From Metellina segmentata (lineage: Eukaryota; Arthropoda; Arachnida; Araneae; Tetragnathidae): DNA of 64,000 nt. The DNA lies in the NCBI GenBank assembly GCA_947359465.1, contig OX375880.1, forward strand, positions 14,454,120-14,518,119, given 5' to 3'. The notes beneath the pieces are model-generated. The model saw only the letters and a program-made list of their open reading frames with translations, was not told the origin of the DNA and ran no database searches. Shown here piece after piece: positions 1-10,129 of this stretch; within the stretch, counting starts at the first letter, position 1, and every line of letters begins with the position of its first letter. Both the position numbers and the translations under genes were made by a program.

Positions 1-255
1 AATCCCTTAAGGGAAAGATGCGAGGACAAAACCTCGTCATTTTGAACCACGGTCAGATGACGAGGCAACACCTGAGCTGGCACCTCACTCTCCAAACTTC
101 CACACCAACCCAACGTGAGGACTTTCGGCTACGACAGATTTAAGGTGCACCAGCCGCCTCTACATCATACGCTTACAAACATCCGGACCCGGATTCGAAC
201 CAGAAACCTTCCGATGTAGAGGCTAACACCTTAACCACTATGCCGGTTGGTCGGC
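1..255 (-). repeat. SINE-A copy cut by window start
   Basis: Reverse-complement SINE-A with its body and the complete tRNA-like head, which ends in GGTTGGTCGGC at 255. The 3' tail lies outside the window. The B box is seen as GGATTCGAACC near 190. This copy carries the GGACCCGG variant between head and body. Confidence 0.9.
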
Positions 256-283
256 TTGGTAGTTTTGGAGAATCTGAAAAGTA

Positions 284-857
284 CACTATATGGACTAAAA
301 GTATTTGGGCACTACAGAAATTCGGAGGAGGATCCATCTAAATGTGGAGTTGTTTTTCCTAGTTAGGACACGGCCCATTGCTTTATGTACCTGGTACCAT
401 GAACGCTGAAATGTACCTCGACGTTCTGGATCATTCGGCCTTGTCTACACTATGGCAATACTACGGCGATGATGGTTGTTTCTTCCAACAGGATCGAGCT
501 CCATGTCACACTGCAAAACGTGTGTTGGACTGGTTTCCTGAAAATGAGATGAATTGGCTTCCCTGGCTTGTTGAGAGACCCGATCTCAATCCGATCGAGC
601 CATTGTTTGACGAACTGGAGAGACTAATAAGACACAGCCACGCACGCCCATCTTGACAACAATCACTCCTCACAGCCTTGCAAGAGAAATGGCGAGCTAT
701 TCATATCCAGATTTGCAGTGAACTTGTGGAAAGTATACCTCGAGGTATTGCAGATGTAATGCAAGCCCAAAAGGAGGGCCTACCCGTTACGAAATAGAAT
801 AATAAAGCACTTTTTCTGAAAAACATGCAGTTTCCAAATACTTTTGTCCATATAGTG
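284..857 (+). mobile_element. Tc1-like DNA transposon, internally deleted
   Basis: Terminal inverted repeats begin CACTATATGGAC on the left and end GTCCATATAGTG on the right, with the inner TIR sequence AAAAGTATTTGG also mirrored. Both ends abut a TA dinucleotide (282-283 and 858-859), the expected Tc1/mariner target duplication. Total length is 574 bp, whereas full Tc1 elements are usually 1.3-1.7 kb. Only the 3' half of a transposase frame remains, so the element is non-autonomous. Confidence 0.9.
342..797 (+). pseudogene. Tc1-like transposase, C-terminal DDE half, broken
   Basis: A remnant of a DD34E transposase, the enzyme that cuts and pastes Tc1 elements at TA sites. The visible order is W-S-C-F-S, then an in-frame TAG at 360-362 where the family has a conserved Trp, then G-H-G-P and the second catalytic Asp in QQDRAPCH. 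The catalytic Glu lies in PDLNPIE, exactly 34 residues later. The frame closes at 656, but the homologous C-terminus (LVESIPRG and following) continues in another frame to 797, so a frameshift lies near 650. The N-terminal HTH half and the first Asp are absent. It cannot be an active enzyme. Family assignment is firm; the exact subfamily is not. Confidence 0.85.
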
Positions 858-897
858 TACATTGAACATTGTTTTACCAGTATCACTAATAAAAACA

Positions 898-1243
898 GAG
901 CCGCGGTAGCTCAGTCAGTAGAGCGTCGGGCTCGCATCAGAAGGGTTGTGGGTTCTGTCCTCGGCGGATCCTGCACTTCTGGTGGTTACGAGAGGACCTG
1001 GCTAAAGACAGTCGTGTTCGCAAATGGTGGCTGGGGCACGTTAAACAGGTCGTGGTCACAAAGTCCCCCATGTTCCCGTACCAAATCAATACTCTGGGGG
1101 TACCTGATCAGGGGGTTATCGGCCTCTGATTGGGATCTAAATTACGATATGTGTCAGTGAATGGATGTGTCATGTATGAAGATGTCGAACCCTCCGGGGC
1201 AATGGCACCCACAATTGGGCCATATATGGCCCGCACGACAACA
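898..1243 (+). repeat. SINE-C, full length with TSD
   Basis: A tRNA-like head (GCGGTAGCTCAGTCAGTAGA, then a degenerate B box GGTTCTGTCC) is followed by a ~270-bp body unrelated to SINE-A/B and a tail ending in CGACAAC. The flanks are a perfect 13-bp direct repeat ACTAATAAAAACA (885-897 and 1244-1256). A palindrome GGGCCATATATGGCCC lies near the 3' end. Other copies are at 55832-56213 (reverse) and 60826-60905 (head only). It inserted 27 bp downstream of the Tc1 element. Confidence 0.9.
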
Positions 1244-1256
1244 ACTAATAAAAACA

Positions 1257-1688
1257 AATACCTATGTTGTCTGAACGAGCTGATGAGATGAGTGAGTTAA
1301 GCCATACTATTTTTTTAACAGTTCGGGAAGAGAATTCGACGCGACTGGACGAAAAACAACACCAAGTCTTCGCTTGTTATGGGAGTGAGCTGGAACAAAA
1401 TATCAATTCTTCCAACTCTGGGCGTGGAGGATCGGGAACCCAAAGGCCGAGTTCGGAAAAAGAAAAAAGGAAGCAAAAACAGAATGGGTCGTGAATGCTC
1501 AATTGTTCGCAGTGGCGAGAATGATGTCACGCAGCAAGTTGCAGGCGCGGTTCTGCGGTGGGAAAATGGATCATGGCTTAGGGCTGTTACTTTGCTTCAA
1601 ATTTAAATAACGGTGTTGTTACATAATAACAGTTGGCGACTGTTATCAAAAACATGTTAACACTCAACAAATGAGATTGAGAAAGGTA
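1257..1688. other. No feature recognised
   Basis: About 430 bp of mixed-composition sequence. Short open frames occur on both strands, but none shows a recognisable domain, splice context or codon pattern. I see no repeat relationship to the rest of the window. Confidence 0.5.
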
Positions 1689-1908
1689 GGTCCAGTGCAT
1701 ACATCCGGTTTTTCAAAATGCCATTGCCGCAACGCAAGTGCTGTCTGAGATACATTAAATCCAATGGAGTTGTGCACACATGCCACCGGCGCTGCTGCGG
1801 CTACGAACGTCCAACTTGCGTTCAATTTGTACCGCAGTTCCCCACGGCGCCGTAGCTCGCCGCACAAGCTTCTCTGGTCTGAAGTGTCTTGTTTTCATAA
1901 ATAAATGG
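1689..1908. mobile_element. Harbinger-like MITE copy, split by two SINEs
   Basis: It starts with the inverted-repeat end GGTCCAGTGCATACATCCGG and contains the CG-rich block CCGCTGCGGC. It matches the reverse complement of 18585-19035 over roughly 200 bp. The match resumes after the two SINE insertions at about 2438-2470 (AATAATAATAAATGGTTGTAT) and then fades, so the second end is lost. The assignment to Harbinger rests on the better copy at 18.6 kb. Confidence 0.65.
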
Positions 1909-2230
1909 CCGACCAACCGGTATAGTGGTTAAGGTGTTAGCCTCTAGATAGGAAGGTTCCTGGTTCGAATCCGGATCCGGGCATGGATGTTTGTAAGCGT
2001 ATGGTGTAGAGGCGGCTGGTGCATCTGATGTGGCCGAAAGTCCTCACGTTGGGTTGGCGTGGAAGTTTGGAGAGTGGGGTGCCAGCTCAGGTGTTGATTC
2101 GTCATCTGACCGTGGTTCAAAATTAAGAGGTGTTGTCCCCGCATCTTTCACTTAAGGGACTGATCCCGGACCGTCGTTAATAGACCGTTGTGTTGCTCTA
2201 GTACGAAGTTAACTAAAATTACCAAAACTA
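1909..2230 (+). repeat. SINE-A with TSD, first of two in one target
   Basis: Head, body and TTACC-type tail are present. The flanking direct repeat TCATAAATAAATGG occurs at 1895-1908 and again at 2231-2244. It is inserted in the Harbinger-like element. Confidence 0.93.
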
Positions 2231-2244
2231 TCATAAATAAATGG

Positions 2245-2421
2245 TAATTGGTAATTTTAGTTAACGTCGTACTAGAGCAACACAACGGGCTATTGACGAC
2301 GGTCCGGGATCAGTCCCTTCAGGGAAAGATCCGAGGACAACACCTCGTAATTTTGAACCACGGTCAAATGACGAAGCAACACCTGAGCTGGCCCCCACTC
2401 TCCAAACTTCCACGCCAACCC
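2245..2421 (-). repeat. SINE-A, 5'-truncated, reusing the same target
   Basis: Reverse copy beginning with the tail TAATTGGTAATTTTAG directly after the second ATAAATAAATGG and ending in mid-body. A third copy of ATAAATAAATGG follows at 2426-2437. Two opposite-orientation insertions therefore share one target word. Confidence 0.9.
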
Positions 2422-2470
2422 AAATATAAATAAATGGAATTTAAATAATAATAAATGGTTGTATCAAGTA

Positions 2471-2955
2471 ATGAGGTGGGAAATTGTAATAAAATCAAAA
2501 ACCACATGTTGAATCTTAAAATTGCTGTCATGAAAAATTAAAAAAGTAACTTTAACATTTTGCCATTTGAGCACAGATTTAAATAACGTCACACTGCAGG
2601 GGTAATATATTGTTAATTTGAGCGTGCTTTGACTTAAATATATGTTGCCCAGATAGAACTTTTTGTCGAATACGGGACAGTGCCAACGACTCCAAGAGAC
2701 GCCGTGTAAAAATAACGCGCGTCACAACCGCCTCGACAGAATACAGGTGCGAAGGATTGACTTGGCACTCGCTCTCTCTCTCGCTTAATGTACCGTGTAA
2801 TCCCACAACCGCCAAAAACCAGAGCGAGCAATTAGCGGTTTGGTGCTACGAGACTCGATGAACTGTCGCCTTATTCAAGCGGGGTCTTTTTGAAATGAAT
2901 TAATTCGTCTTTTGACAGCCTTTTGACGAGCGCAAAGAGATCAATTGTAGAGTTA
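2471..2955. other. No feature recognised
   Basis: AT-rich, then moderately GC-rich sequence containing a CTCTCTCTCTCG stretch near 2770. No coding or repeat assignment can be supported. Confidence 0.4.
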
Positions 2956-2961
2956 TTTTTG

Positions 2962-3192
2962 GCAATTTTTAATTAACGTCGTACTGGAAAACACAACGGG
3001 CTATTAACGACGGTCCGGGATCAATCCTCCAAGGGAAAGATCCGAGGACAACACCACGTCTTTTTGAACCACGTTCAGATGACGAGGCAACACCTGAGCT
3101 GGCACCCCATTCTCCAAACTTGCACTACAACCCAACGGGAGGACTTTCAGCCACGACAGATGCACCAGCCGCCTCTACACCATACGCTTATT
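2962..3192 (-). repeat. SINE-A, 5'-truncated
   Basis: Tail and body on the reverse strand, up to the CGCCTCTACACCATACGCTT segment; the tRNA-like head is missing. A few deletions relative to other copies (loss of the ATTTAAGG step) suggest an older insertion. Confidence 0.85.
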
Positions 3193-3261
3193 AAAATCAA
3201 AAAAATATTCAACCAGTACGAGAATTTTCTCCAAAATTGAAAAAAAGTTAAAATAGCGCTA

Positions 3262-3425
3262 CAAGATTTGATCAATAAAGATAGCTATAGATACTGAACA
3301 ATAAAGATATATATAGCTATAGATACTGAACAATAAATATATAGCTACAGATACTGAACAATAAAGATCTATATATAGCTATAGATACTGAACAATAAAG
3401 ATAGCTATAGAAACTGAACAATAAG
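3262..3425. repeat. Tandem repeat, ~35-45 bp unit
   Basis: About five irregular copies of a unit containing AGCTATAGATACTGAACAAT followed by AAAGATATATATA spacers of variable length. It sits between two SINE-A copies. Confidence 0.85.
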
Positions 3426-3445
3426 CTGTAGCCCTTTTACATGTA

Positions 3446-3740
3446 TGGTAATGGTAATTTTAGTTAACGTAGTACTAGAGCAACACAACGGGCTATTGAC
3501 GACGGTCCGGGATCAATCCCTTAAGTGAAAGATCCGAGGACAACACCTCGTAATTTTGAACCACGGTCAGATGACGAAGCAACACCTGAGCTGGCACCCC
3601 ACTCTCCAAACTTCCACACCAACCCAACGTGAGGACGTTCGGCCACGACAGATTTAAGGTGCACCAGCCGCCTCTACACCATACACTAACAAACATCCGG
3701 ATCCGGATTCGAACCAGGAACCTTCCTATCTAGAGGCTAC
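3446..3740 (-). repeat. SINE-A, slightly 5'-truncated
   Basis: Reverse copy from the GGTAATGG tail to TCTAGAGGCTA in the head; about 40 bp of head are lost. TTACATGT appears on both sides (about 3436-3443 and 3742-3749) and may be a short TSD. Confidence 0.9.
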
Positions 3741-3758
3741 CTTACATGTTACTAACGG

Positions 3759-4090
3759 TAATGGTAATGGTAATTTTAGTTAACGTCGTACTAGAGCAAC
3801 AAACGGGCTATTGACGACGGTCCGGTATCAGTTCCGAAAGGGAAAGATTCGAGGACAACATCTCGTAATTTTGAACCACGGTCAGATGACGAGGCAACAT
3901 CTGAGCTGGCACCCCACTCTCCAAACTTCCACACCAACCCAACGTGAGGACTTTCGGCCACGACAGATTTAAGGTGCACCAGCCGCCTCTACACCATACG
4001 TTTACAAACATCCATGCCCGGGCCCGGATTCGAACCAGGAACCTTCCGATCTTGAGGCTAACACCTTAACCACTATACCGGTTGGTCGGC
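3759..4090 (-). repeat. SINE-A, full length, perfect 14-bp TSD
   Basis: Complete reverse copy (332 bp) ending in GGTTGGTCGGC. The direct repeat CATGTTACTAACGG lies at 3745-3758 and 4091-4104 without mismatch. This is one of the cleanest copies for defining the family ends. Confidence 0.96.
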
Positions 4091-4119
4091 CATGTTACTA
4101 ACGGCTTTACATGTATGTA

Positions 4120-4402
4120 TGGAAGGTAGATTTTTATAACGTCACCCTGGAGCAACACAACGGGCTATTGGCGATAGTCCGGGATCAATCCCCCAACACG
4201 TAAGATCCGAGGATAAAATCACGTAATTTGTGAACCATAGTCAGATGGTAAGAACAACATCAGAGCTGGCATACCAACGTGAGGACATCTTAAACCACGA
4301 CAGATTTAACGTTTACCTGCCACCTTGTACACGACTGTCTTATGTATGGACCTAGTTTCGAATCCGCGAACCTCCTTTCGCTGTTCCAACTGGGCTACCC
4401 CG
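4120..4402 (-). repeat. SINE-B, reverse, divergent
   Basis: The tail GGAAGGTAG leads into the shared body. The SINE-B head is readable in reverse as TTCCAACTGGGCTACCCCG at its end. A GTACACGACTG segment typical of SINE-B replaces the SINE-A CTACACCATACG segment. Many substitutions indicate an old copy. Confidence 0.85.
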
Positions 4403-5012
4403 AAAAAGTAAAGAATCTCTGCTTTAATGTACTGCAGACCTGCAAAATAATACGCCAGAATTACGTCTTCACATAGCGGCAAGTGCAGCAAATCAGATTT
4501 CGAAACGCTTTTTCGGGCTCAAGTTTCCCGCTCCAGAATCCTCCGCAGATCATCCCAGGGGTGGGGAAGGAAAGAAAACAATCTGAAATCTGTTTGGAAT
4601 GCAGAACTGCCAACGTTCGCCCCTTATTGGCCAGGAAAAGGGGGGTCCGTCTCCAGCATTTGGAGGGCACATGGCAACGGCATGTTTATGGTGATTTCCG
4701 GCGACACGGCTCAAGCAGAAACTGAGCGGGTTTCCGGTAGCTTCCTTATTCTCTCCCCTCAAGGTCTGGACGACAAAATGACACTCGACCCCAGGGGAAG
4801 TGAACCAAAGGGGAGGGTTCTCGAAAATCATACAGGGAATGGTTTGCGAGTTGCAGAGCCATCAGTGACGGTTTTTTGCTGACAAAATAAAACGCCCTTT
4901 ACATCCCAATAATAGGAGACTGGGCAGAATCGAGTGCTTTATAAGAATTGAATAATTTATATTTGACTACTTTCTAATCGCGAATAGGTATTTAAATACA
5001 TATACAAAACTG
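4403..5012. other. No feature recognised
   Basis: About 600 bp with overlapping frames of 66-93 codons on both strands (4461-4882). None resembles a known domain, and the frames contradict each other. I treat it as non-coding. Confidence 0.45.
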
Positions 5013-5313
5013 TCAATGTAATTTTAGTTAACGTCATATTAGAGCAACACAACGGGCTATTGACGACGGTCCGGGATCAGTCCCATAAGGGAAAGATCCG
5101 AGGACAACACCTCGTAATTTTGAACCAAGGTCAGATGACGAAGCAACACCTGAGCTGGCACCCCACGCTCCAAACTTCCACGCCAACCCAACGTGAGGAC
5201 TTTCGGCCACGACAGATTTAAGGTGAACCAGCCGCCTCTACACCATTCGCTTACAAACATCCATGTCCGGATTCGAACCAGGAACCTTCCGATCTAGAGG
5301 CTAACACCTTAAC
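5013..5313 (-). repeat. SINE-A, lacking ~20 bp of head, with TSD
   Basis: Reverse copy with direct repeats CATATACAAAACTG (4999-5012) and CATATACAAACTG (5314-5326), a single indel apart. The head stops at CACCTTAAC, so a mild 5' truncation happened at insertion. Confidence 0.93.
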
Positions 5314-5346
5314 CATATACAAACTGATTAACCCATAGAATGAGCC

Positions 5347-5499
5347 GTCGTCAATAGCCCGTTGTGTTGCTTTAGTACGACGTAAATTAAAATTTTTCAA
5401 TTACCATAGAATGAGCCTTAGAGGATTGATCCCAGACCGTTGTCATTAGCACGTTGTGTTGCTCTAGTACGACGGTAATTAAAAATTACCAATTTTTAT
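5347..5499 (+). repeat. Two tandem 5'-truncated SINE-A stubs with triple TSD
   Basis: The first stub (5347-5404) holds only CAATAGCCCG to the tail. The second (5418-5499) starts a little further upstream in the body. The words CATAGAATGAGCC (5334-5346), CATAGAATGAGCC (5405-5417) and CACAGAATGAGCC (5500-5512) precede, separate and follow them, which shows two separate insertions into the same target. Confidence 0.93.
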
Positions 5500-5562
5500 C
5501 ACAGAATGAGCCAGCCGAATTATTGACATTCGAATATTCTAGATGAATACTTTGGTATTCGA

Positions 5563-5826
5563 ATTAGGTAGGAATTTCAATGAACGTCATACTCGAGTAG
5601 CACTACGGGCTATTGGTGACGGTCCGGTGTCATTGCCGAAGGGAAAGACCCAAGGACGCCTCATAATGTTTAACCACGGTCAGATGACGAGTCAACGCCT
5701 GAGCCCACGACGCATTTAAAATATATCAGCCACTGTAGACAAAATGTTCATTGGTTGAACAGAGTTTCGAACTCACAATCCTCCGATTGCTAATCCATTA
5801 CTGTTCCGAGTGGTCTACCGCGGCCC
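5563..5826 (-). repeat. SINE-B, reverse, with internal deletion
   Basis: The tail TTAGGTAGGAATTT is followed by the body with the CCACTCTCCAAACTTCC block deleted, then a head readable as TGGTCTACCGCGG. Degenerate and probably old. Confidence 0.8.
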
Positions 5827-5904
5827 CCCACCCCACCCCCAAATGTTTAGAAGACCCTAATTCAAATCCCAACCGTGTTTTGGATTTCTTTCCGACCTAC
5901 AAGT

Positions 5905-6125
5905 GAGGTTGCCAGAACATTTCTTTAAGAGATTCCGCTCCAATCTTTTATTCACTTCTTTTATACGTCATATCTTTTTGCCCTTTTCTTCGATTCCCCT
6001 TTTGTACTCTTTGTTCATCATTTCGGATTGTGTTAAAAAATACATTTCTAACTTTACGCGCGTTAATATACTCACATTACCTACTATATCAATATGTAAA
6101 CCACAGCTAATCAAATACGTACTAG
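5905..6125. repeat. Dispersed repeat shared with 8831-9052
   Basis: Starts GAGGTTGCCAGAACAT and shares long blocks with the hAT at 8830-9783, including TTTCAGATTGTGTTAAAAA-like and GTAAACCACAGCT. It looks like one end of the same hAT family without a visible partner end. Confidence 0.7.
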
Positions 6126-6309
6126 ATCTAGTACAGTAGAAAGTCCAAAATCCGGAATCCTCGGGACCTCGGCCATTCAGTATTTCGGATAATTTGCATT
6201 TTTTTTTGTCTAAAAAACCTTAATATAACCCCTTTCCCCTCCCCGCGCGAATTTTACGTTTGCATAGTAAAATATCAAATATATAAATAGGAATAATTTA
6301 AAAAAAAGG

Positions 6310-6644
6310 TAATTTGGTAATGGTAATTTTAGTTAACTTCGTACTAAAGCAACACAACGGGCTATTAACGACGGTCCGGGATCAATCACTTAAGGGAAAG
6401 ATCCGAGGGCAACACCTCGTAATTTTGAACCACGGTCAGATGACGAAGCAACACCTGAACTGGCACCCCACTCTCCAAACTTCCACACCAACACAACGTG
6501 AGGATTTTCGGCCACAACAGATTTAAGGTGCACCAGCCGCCTCTACACCATACGCTTACAAATAACAATGCCCGTACCCGGATTCGAACCAGGAACCTTC
6601 CGATCTAGAAGCTAACACCTTAACCACTATACCGGTTGGTCGGC
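6310..6644 (-). repeat. SINE-A, full length with A-rich TSD
   Basis: Complete reverse copy ending GGTTGGTCGGC. The flanking repeats are TTTAAAAAAAAGG (6297-6309) and TTTAAAAAAGG (6645-6655), differing only in A-run length. Confidence 0.92.
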
Positions 6645-6933
6645 TTTAAAAAAGGAAAAAAGCCTTTTTATTTTTATTACATTGCAACAAATTTTACTTG
6701 CAAATCTTCTCATTTTTCTGTGTGGTATTTACTATGAAAATGTCCGTTATTTTGCGTTTTTTCATCTATTAGGTCCAGGTTCAACCTCTCCTTGCTCTTT
6801 TAAAAACTCCTTGTTTCTTTAAAAAAAAAAAAAAAAACGACCTATCGCAAAATGTCCGGATTTTGGACAATTCCGGATTCTGGACGTCCGGATTTAGGAC
6901 TTTGTACAGTATATTGTACAAAAATCGTACGCT
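6645..6933. other. No feature recognised
   Basis: AT-rich sequence with an A-homopolymer near 6820 and short GTCCGGATTT-like repeats of the words TCCGGA around 6855-6895. No gene or element is supported. Confidence 0.4.
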
Positions 6934-6967
6934 TTAGCCCGTTGTGTTGCTCTAGTACGACGTTAAC
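6934..6967 (+). repeat. SINE-A 3' stub
   Basis: Contains only TAGCCCGTTGTGTTGCTC through the GACGTTAACT tail start. No clear TSD is visible, and it abuts the (AG)n region. Confidence 0.75.
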
Positions 6968-7014
6968 TTTTTGTAAAAACACCAAAATACACACAAAATT
7001 ACGCACGTCTTATT

Positions 7015-7524
<510 letters not shown>

Positions 7525-7653
7525 TGCAAGACTGTTTCTGTTGGTAATAAAGGTAAATACGATTTTCAACAACACATTGAATCTAAGAAACATCAAACAG
7601 TCATTCGATTTGTGGAAAAAACAGACAGTTCAAAATCGAAATTACAGTTTTAG
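7525..7653 (+). pseudogene. BED/C2H2-like zinc-finger fragment (transposon-derived)
   Basis: A 42-codon open stretch reads Cys, then GKYDFQQHIESKKH, giving the Cys...His-x4-His second half of a BED-type finger as found at the N-terminus of many hAT-type transposon proteins. The first Cys pair is not in frame; a T-run (7512-7519) just upstream probably broke it. The frame ends in TAG at 7651-7653, and a further low-complexity tail is out of frame. No TIRs were recognised around it. The homology is by pattern only and could be coincidental. Confidence 0.4.
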
Positions 7654-8204
7654 AATCTAAAAATACAAAATTAGATGAGGAAATAGCAGCAACTGAATCA
7701 ACCTCAGCATTTCATATTTTAAAGCCCCAAATTGAGTTTTAATTAACTTAACGAGACAAAATTAAAAACAAGCTGCTGCGTGACGTAATGGGTTCAAGCA
7801 AACACGATAAGTAAATGTTTGATTAGATATACATCTATTATTTGGGTACTAGGGGGCCCGCCCCCTGCTCTCTAACGCTCGCGCAGCGAACTTATGCTCG
7901 CTTCGCTCACATCAATGAAGACATGTGTCCTAGCAGAAGGGATAGTTTACAAAATATGATATTCCACAAAAATATTTTTCAAGTCTGAATTTGCTGTATT
8001 ACAGAAAAGATATACCCCTGGAATCAGAATTCAAAGGAAACTTCGAGCAAATTTTGACTCGAAATGTGAACGCTGATTTGGAAATTGGAATTCCCAGCAT
8101 GTTGTTTGTGTGTACATTTACCCAGCGATTGAGCCACCCACACTTTTTCATTGAGTTTGTTGTCGAAAGTTGTAGTGCAAGCATGTTATTGAACTATAAT
8201 GGTT
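7654..8204. other. No gene recognised; CG-rich palindromic patch
   Basis: Around 7855-7915 there is GGGGGCCCGCCCCC followed by GCTCGCGCAGCGAAC and GCTCGCTTCGCTC. These short complementary CG words resemble the arms of a MITE or hairpin. A 73-codon frame (7991-8212) has no recognisable domain. Confidence 0.4.
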
Positions 8205-8247
8205 GGCCCTGAAAAGGACCGTTTTTTAAATGGCCCTGAAAAGATCC
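8205..8247 (-). other. Two histone-mRNA-type 3' stem-loop sequences
   Basis: On the minus strand, 8205-8220 reads GGTCCTTTTCAGGGCC, a six-pair stem (one G-T) around a TTTC loop, matching the replication-dependent histone 3'-end consensus. 8232-8247 reads GGATCTTTTCAGGGCC, the same with a weaker stem. The consensus is established knowledge. No histone coding frame is visible upstream on the minus strand, so this may be a histone-cluster remnant or chance. Confidence 0.5.
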
Positions 8248-8829
8248 TCCGCTTTCTTTGATTTCTATTAACTGCAACAGCTCGATTAAAATTCTTTTTT
8301 TTTTCAATAAAATTTCATCCGATAACGCTATATATTCAATTGAGGCGCGAGGCTTTGTGGTAAACAAACAATCGTACAATGTTGCCAAAACGCGATAACA
8401 AATAACCTCTTTTTTGAGTGCCACGTAAGAGAATTATATATATAGATATGCTTGTTGTTTTAAAACTGTGTTCTTATTTTTTTTGTAACGTTTTGAAAAA
8501 AGACTCAAATAAATGGTCAGTGTTTTCACATTTATAAATTCGTTCTCGCATTGACTAATTTTTTTGAAAATGCATTATTTCAGCGGATTTTTTTTCAGTT
8601 AGTGGATATTCAAGATTCGTCAAAAATGCTCCTTTTTATTAGATACCTAACAATCATACACTAAATAATGCGTATGCTTATACCGTCTTTTATTTAAATA
8701 ATTTGACCAAATGTTCTCTTTTCTGATATTCATCTCTTGGCCAGCGTACCTATAGCCAATTCCTCTGCACAAATATTTACTCCCTCTTAACAACACCATA
8801 GAAATGAACCCGGCTTTTAGGAGTGGCGG
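8248..8829. other. No feature recognised
   Basis: AT-rich. A 76-codon minus frame (8194-8424) overlaps the stem-loops but does not resemble a histone. The segment 8690-8735 (CCAAATGTTCTCTTTTCTGAT) matches the right end of the hAT at 9783, suggesting another hAT fragment. Confidence 0.4.
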
Positions 8830-9783
8830 CAAGGTTGCTAGAACATATCTTTTAAAGAGAACATGTCCTCTCTTTTTTAAGTTGGATCTCTCATGTCCTC
8901 TTTTTCTCAGTTGTTCACTTTTTGTTCTCTTTGCTCATTATTTCAGATTGTGTTAAAAATATATTTCACATTTTAAACTGTATGCGCTAATATATTCACA
9001 TTGCCTACTATATCGTTTTATGTAAACCACAGCTTTTCAAATACGTACTATGTATTATTAAAATAAATGTGTATTAATATAAATAAATAATAAAAAAATA
9101 AATGTGTAATAATGTGTATTATTAAAATAGAAAACACATCAACATTTCCAACCTCTAGTGTATATTGAGCTGCATGCTAAAACGCCTCATTAGGAGATCA
9201 AATAGACAACCAATGAGAATTTAGATTCGTGTTAGAATAATATGAATAAAAAGTATTGCTCTTATTATATCAGAATGAATATATATATATATAGTAAGAA
9301 ATATTGTTCTCATTATATCATAATGAATAGTAAGAAAGACGCGATTCGCAGCTATTTTTAGTTTGGAAGGAAATCCCGTTGCTAACTTAGCCATCTTTTA
9401 GCATTCAATCCAAATCTATAACTCAACTATAATTACTGCGCAGAATTAGGTGAGTTATAATTGTATGAAATTATAATTTTTCGTGTTTATTTTGTGATAA
9501 AGTTAAAAGAATATAATATTGGTCGCAGTTCATTTATTAATCGAAATTCTGTACATTTGGATATAGAATAGTGTAGGAAGTATAGAGCACAGAGGTATAG
9601 TCTCATCCATGTATTTTGAGTCATAATCTTGTCAGTAATTTTTCTCGCAAGCTTTTCAAATGATCGAACACTCATTCGGAAGCAATTAAAAAACCTCTCG
9701 ATTTTCACTTTTTCATGTCCTTTTTTTCCAAAATAATTTAACCAAATGTTCTCTTTTCTGATATTTATCTTCTGGCAACCCTA
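8830..9783. mobile_element. hAT-like element with perfect 8-bp TSD
   Basis: The left end is CAAGGTTGCTAGAACATATC; the right end reads in reverse TAGGGTTGCCAGAAGATA, a TIR pair with a few mismatches. Both sides carry AGTGGCGG (8822-8829 and 9784-9791), an 8-bp duplication as expected for hAT. The interior is AT-rich and has a short HARBI1-like frame on the minus strand, so the element may be composite. Confidence 0.75.
9487..9720 (-). pseudogene. HARBI1-like transposase fragment
   Basis: The minus-strand frame contains FRMSVRSFEKLARKITDKI followed by TWMR, resembling the N-terminal F-R-M-S...F-x2-L motif that precedes the DDE domain in PIF/Harbinger nucleases (HARBI1-type). Only about 70 residues are open; the catalytic region is absent. 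It lies inside an element with hAT-like ends, which conflicts with a Harbinger origin unless it was captured or nested. Confidence is modest because the match is one motif. Confidence 0.4.
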
Positions 9784-9791
9784 AGTGGCGG

Positions 9792-10129
9792 GCATTCACG
9801 CATAATTCACGCCAGCTATCCGTCCCAAAGTACCGCCGACTCAGAATACAGCAGACTCATTGATGTTGTGAGCGAGATACTTGAAGACAAAACAAGCCCC
9901 TATTTACATCCGATCTGTGAATGGAACGGAAGTTGTGCCATGTGCCCGGAGGCAGTCCTGGTATTGGGGAACATGTGCCGGAATTGAAAAAAAGTATACA
10001 GAGTCGGCAAATTAAAATCCGTATCCGAGCTCGAATATTTTCTTTAATTAACTCGATTAATAATGTCTCGGGGGAGACTCATTAGTCCTGCTGGAGATAG
10101 CCCAGATGATAAGCAGATGAGTAGCGTAA
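9792..10129. other. No feature recognised
   Basis: Mixed-composition single-copy sequence between two transposons. No domain, repeat or splice-flanked frame is evident. Confidence 0.4.

Noticed and set aside
1923..1980. tRNA gene at a SINE head
   Set aside because: A- and B-box sequences are present, but the flanking sequence is SINE body with TSDs and the acceptor stem does not close. The same applies to the heads at 900, 40319, 59813 and 62827.
8194..8424. Histone gene ending at the stem-loops
   Set aside because: The minus-strand frame there is not similar to any core or linker histone.
9487..9708. Complete Harbinger element
   Set aside because: The ends of 8830-9783 and the 8-bp TSD are hAT-like, and only one HARBI1-like motif is present.
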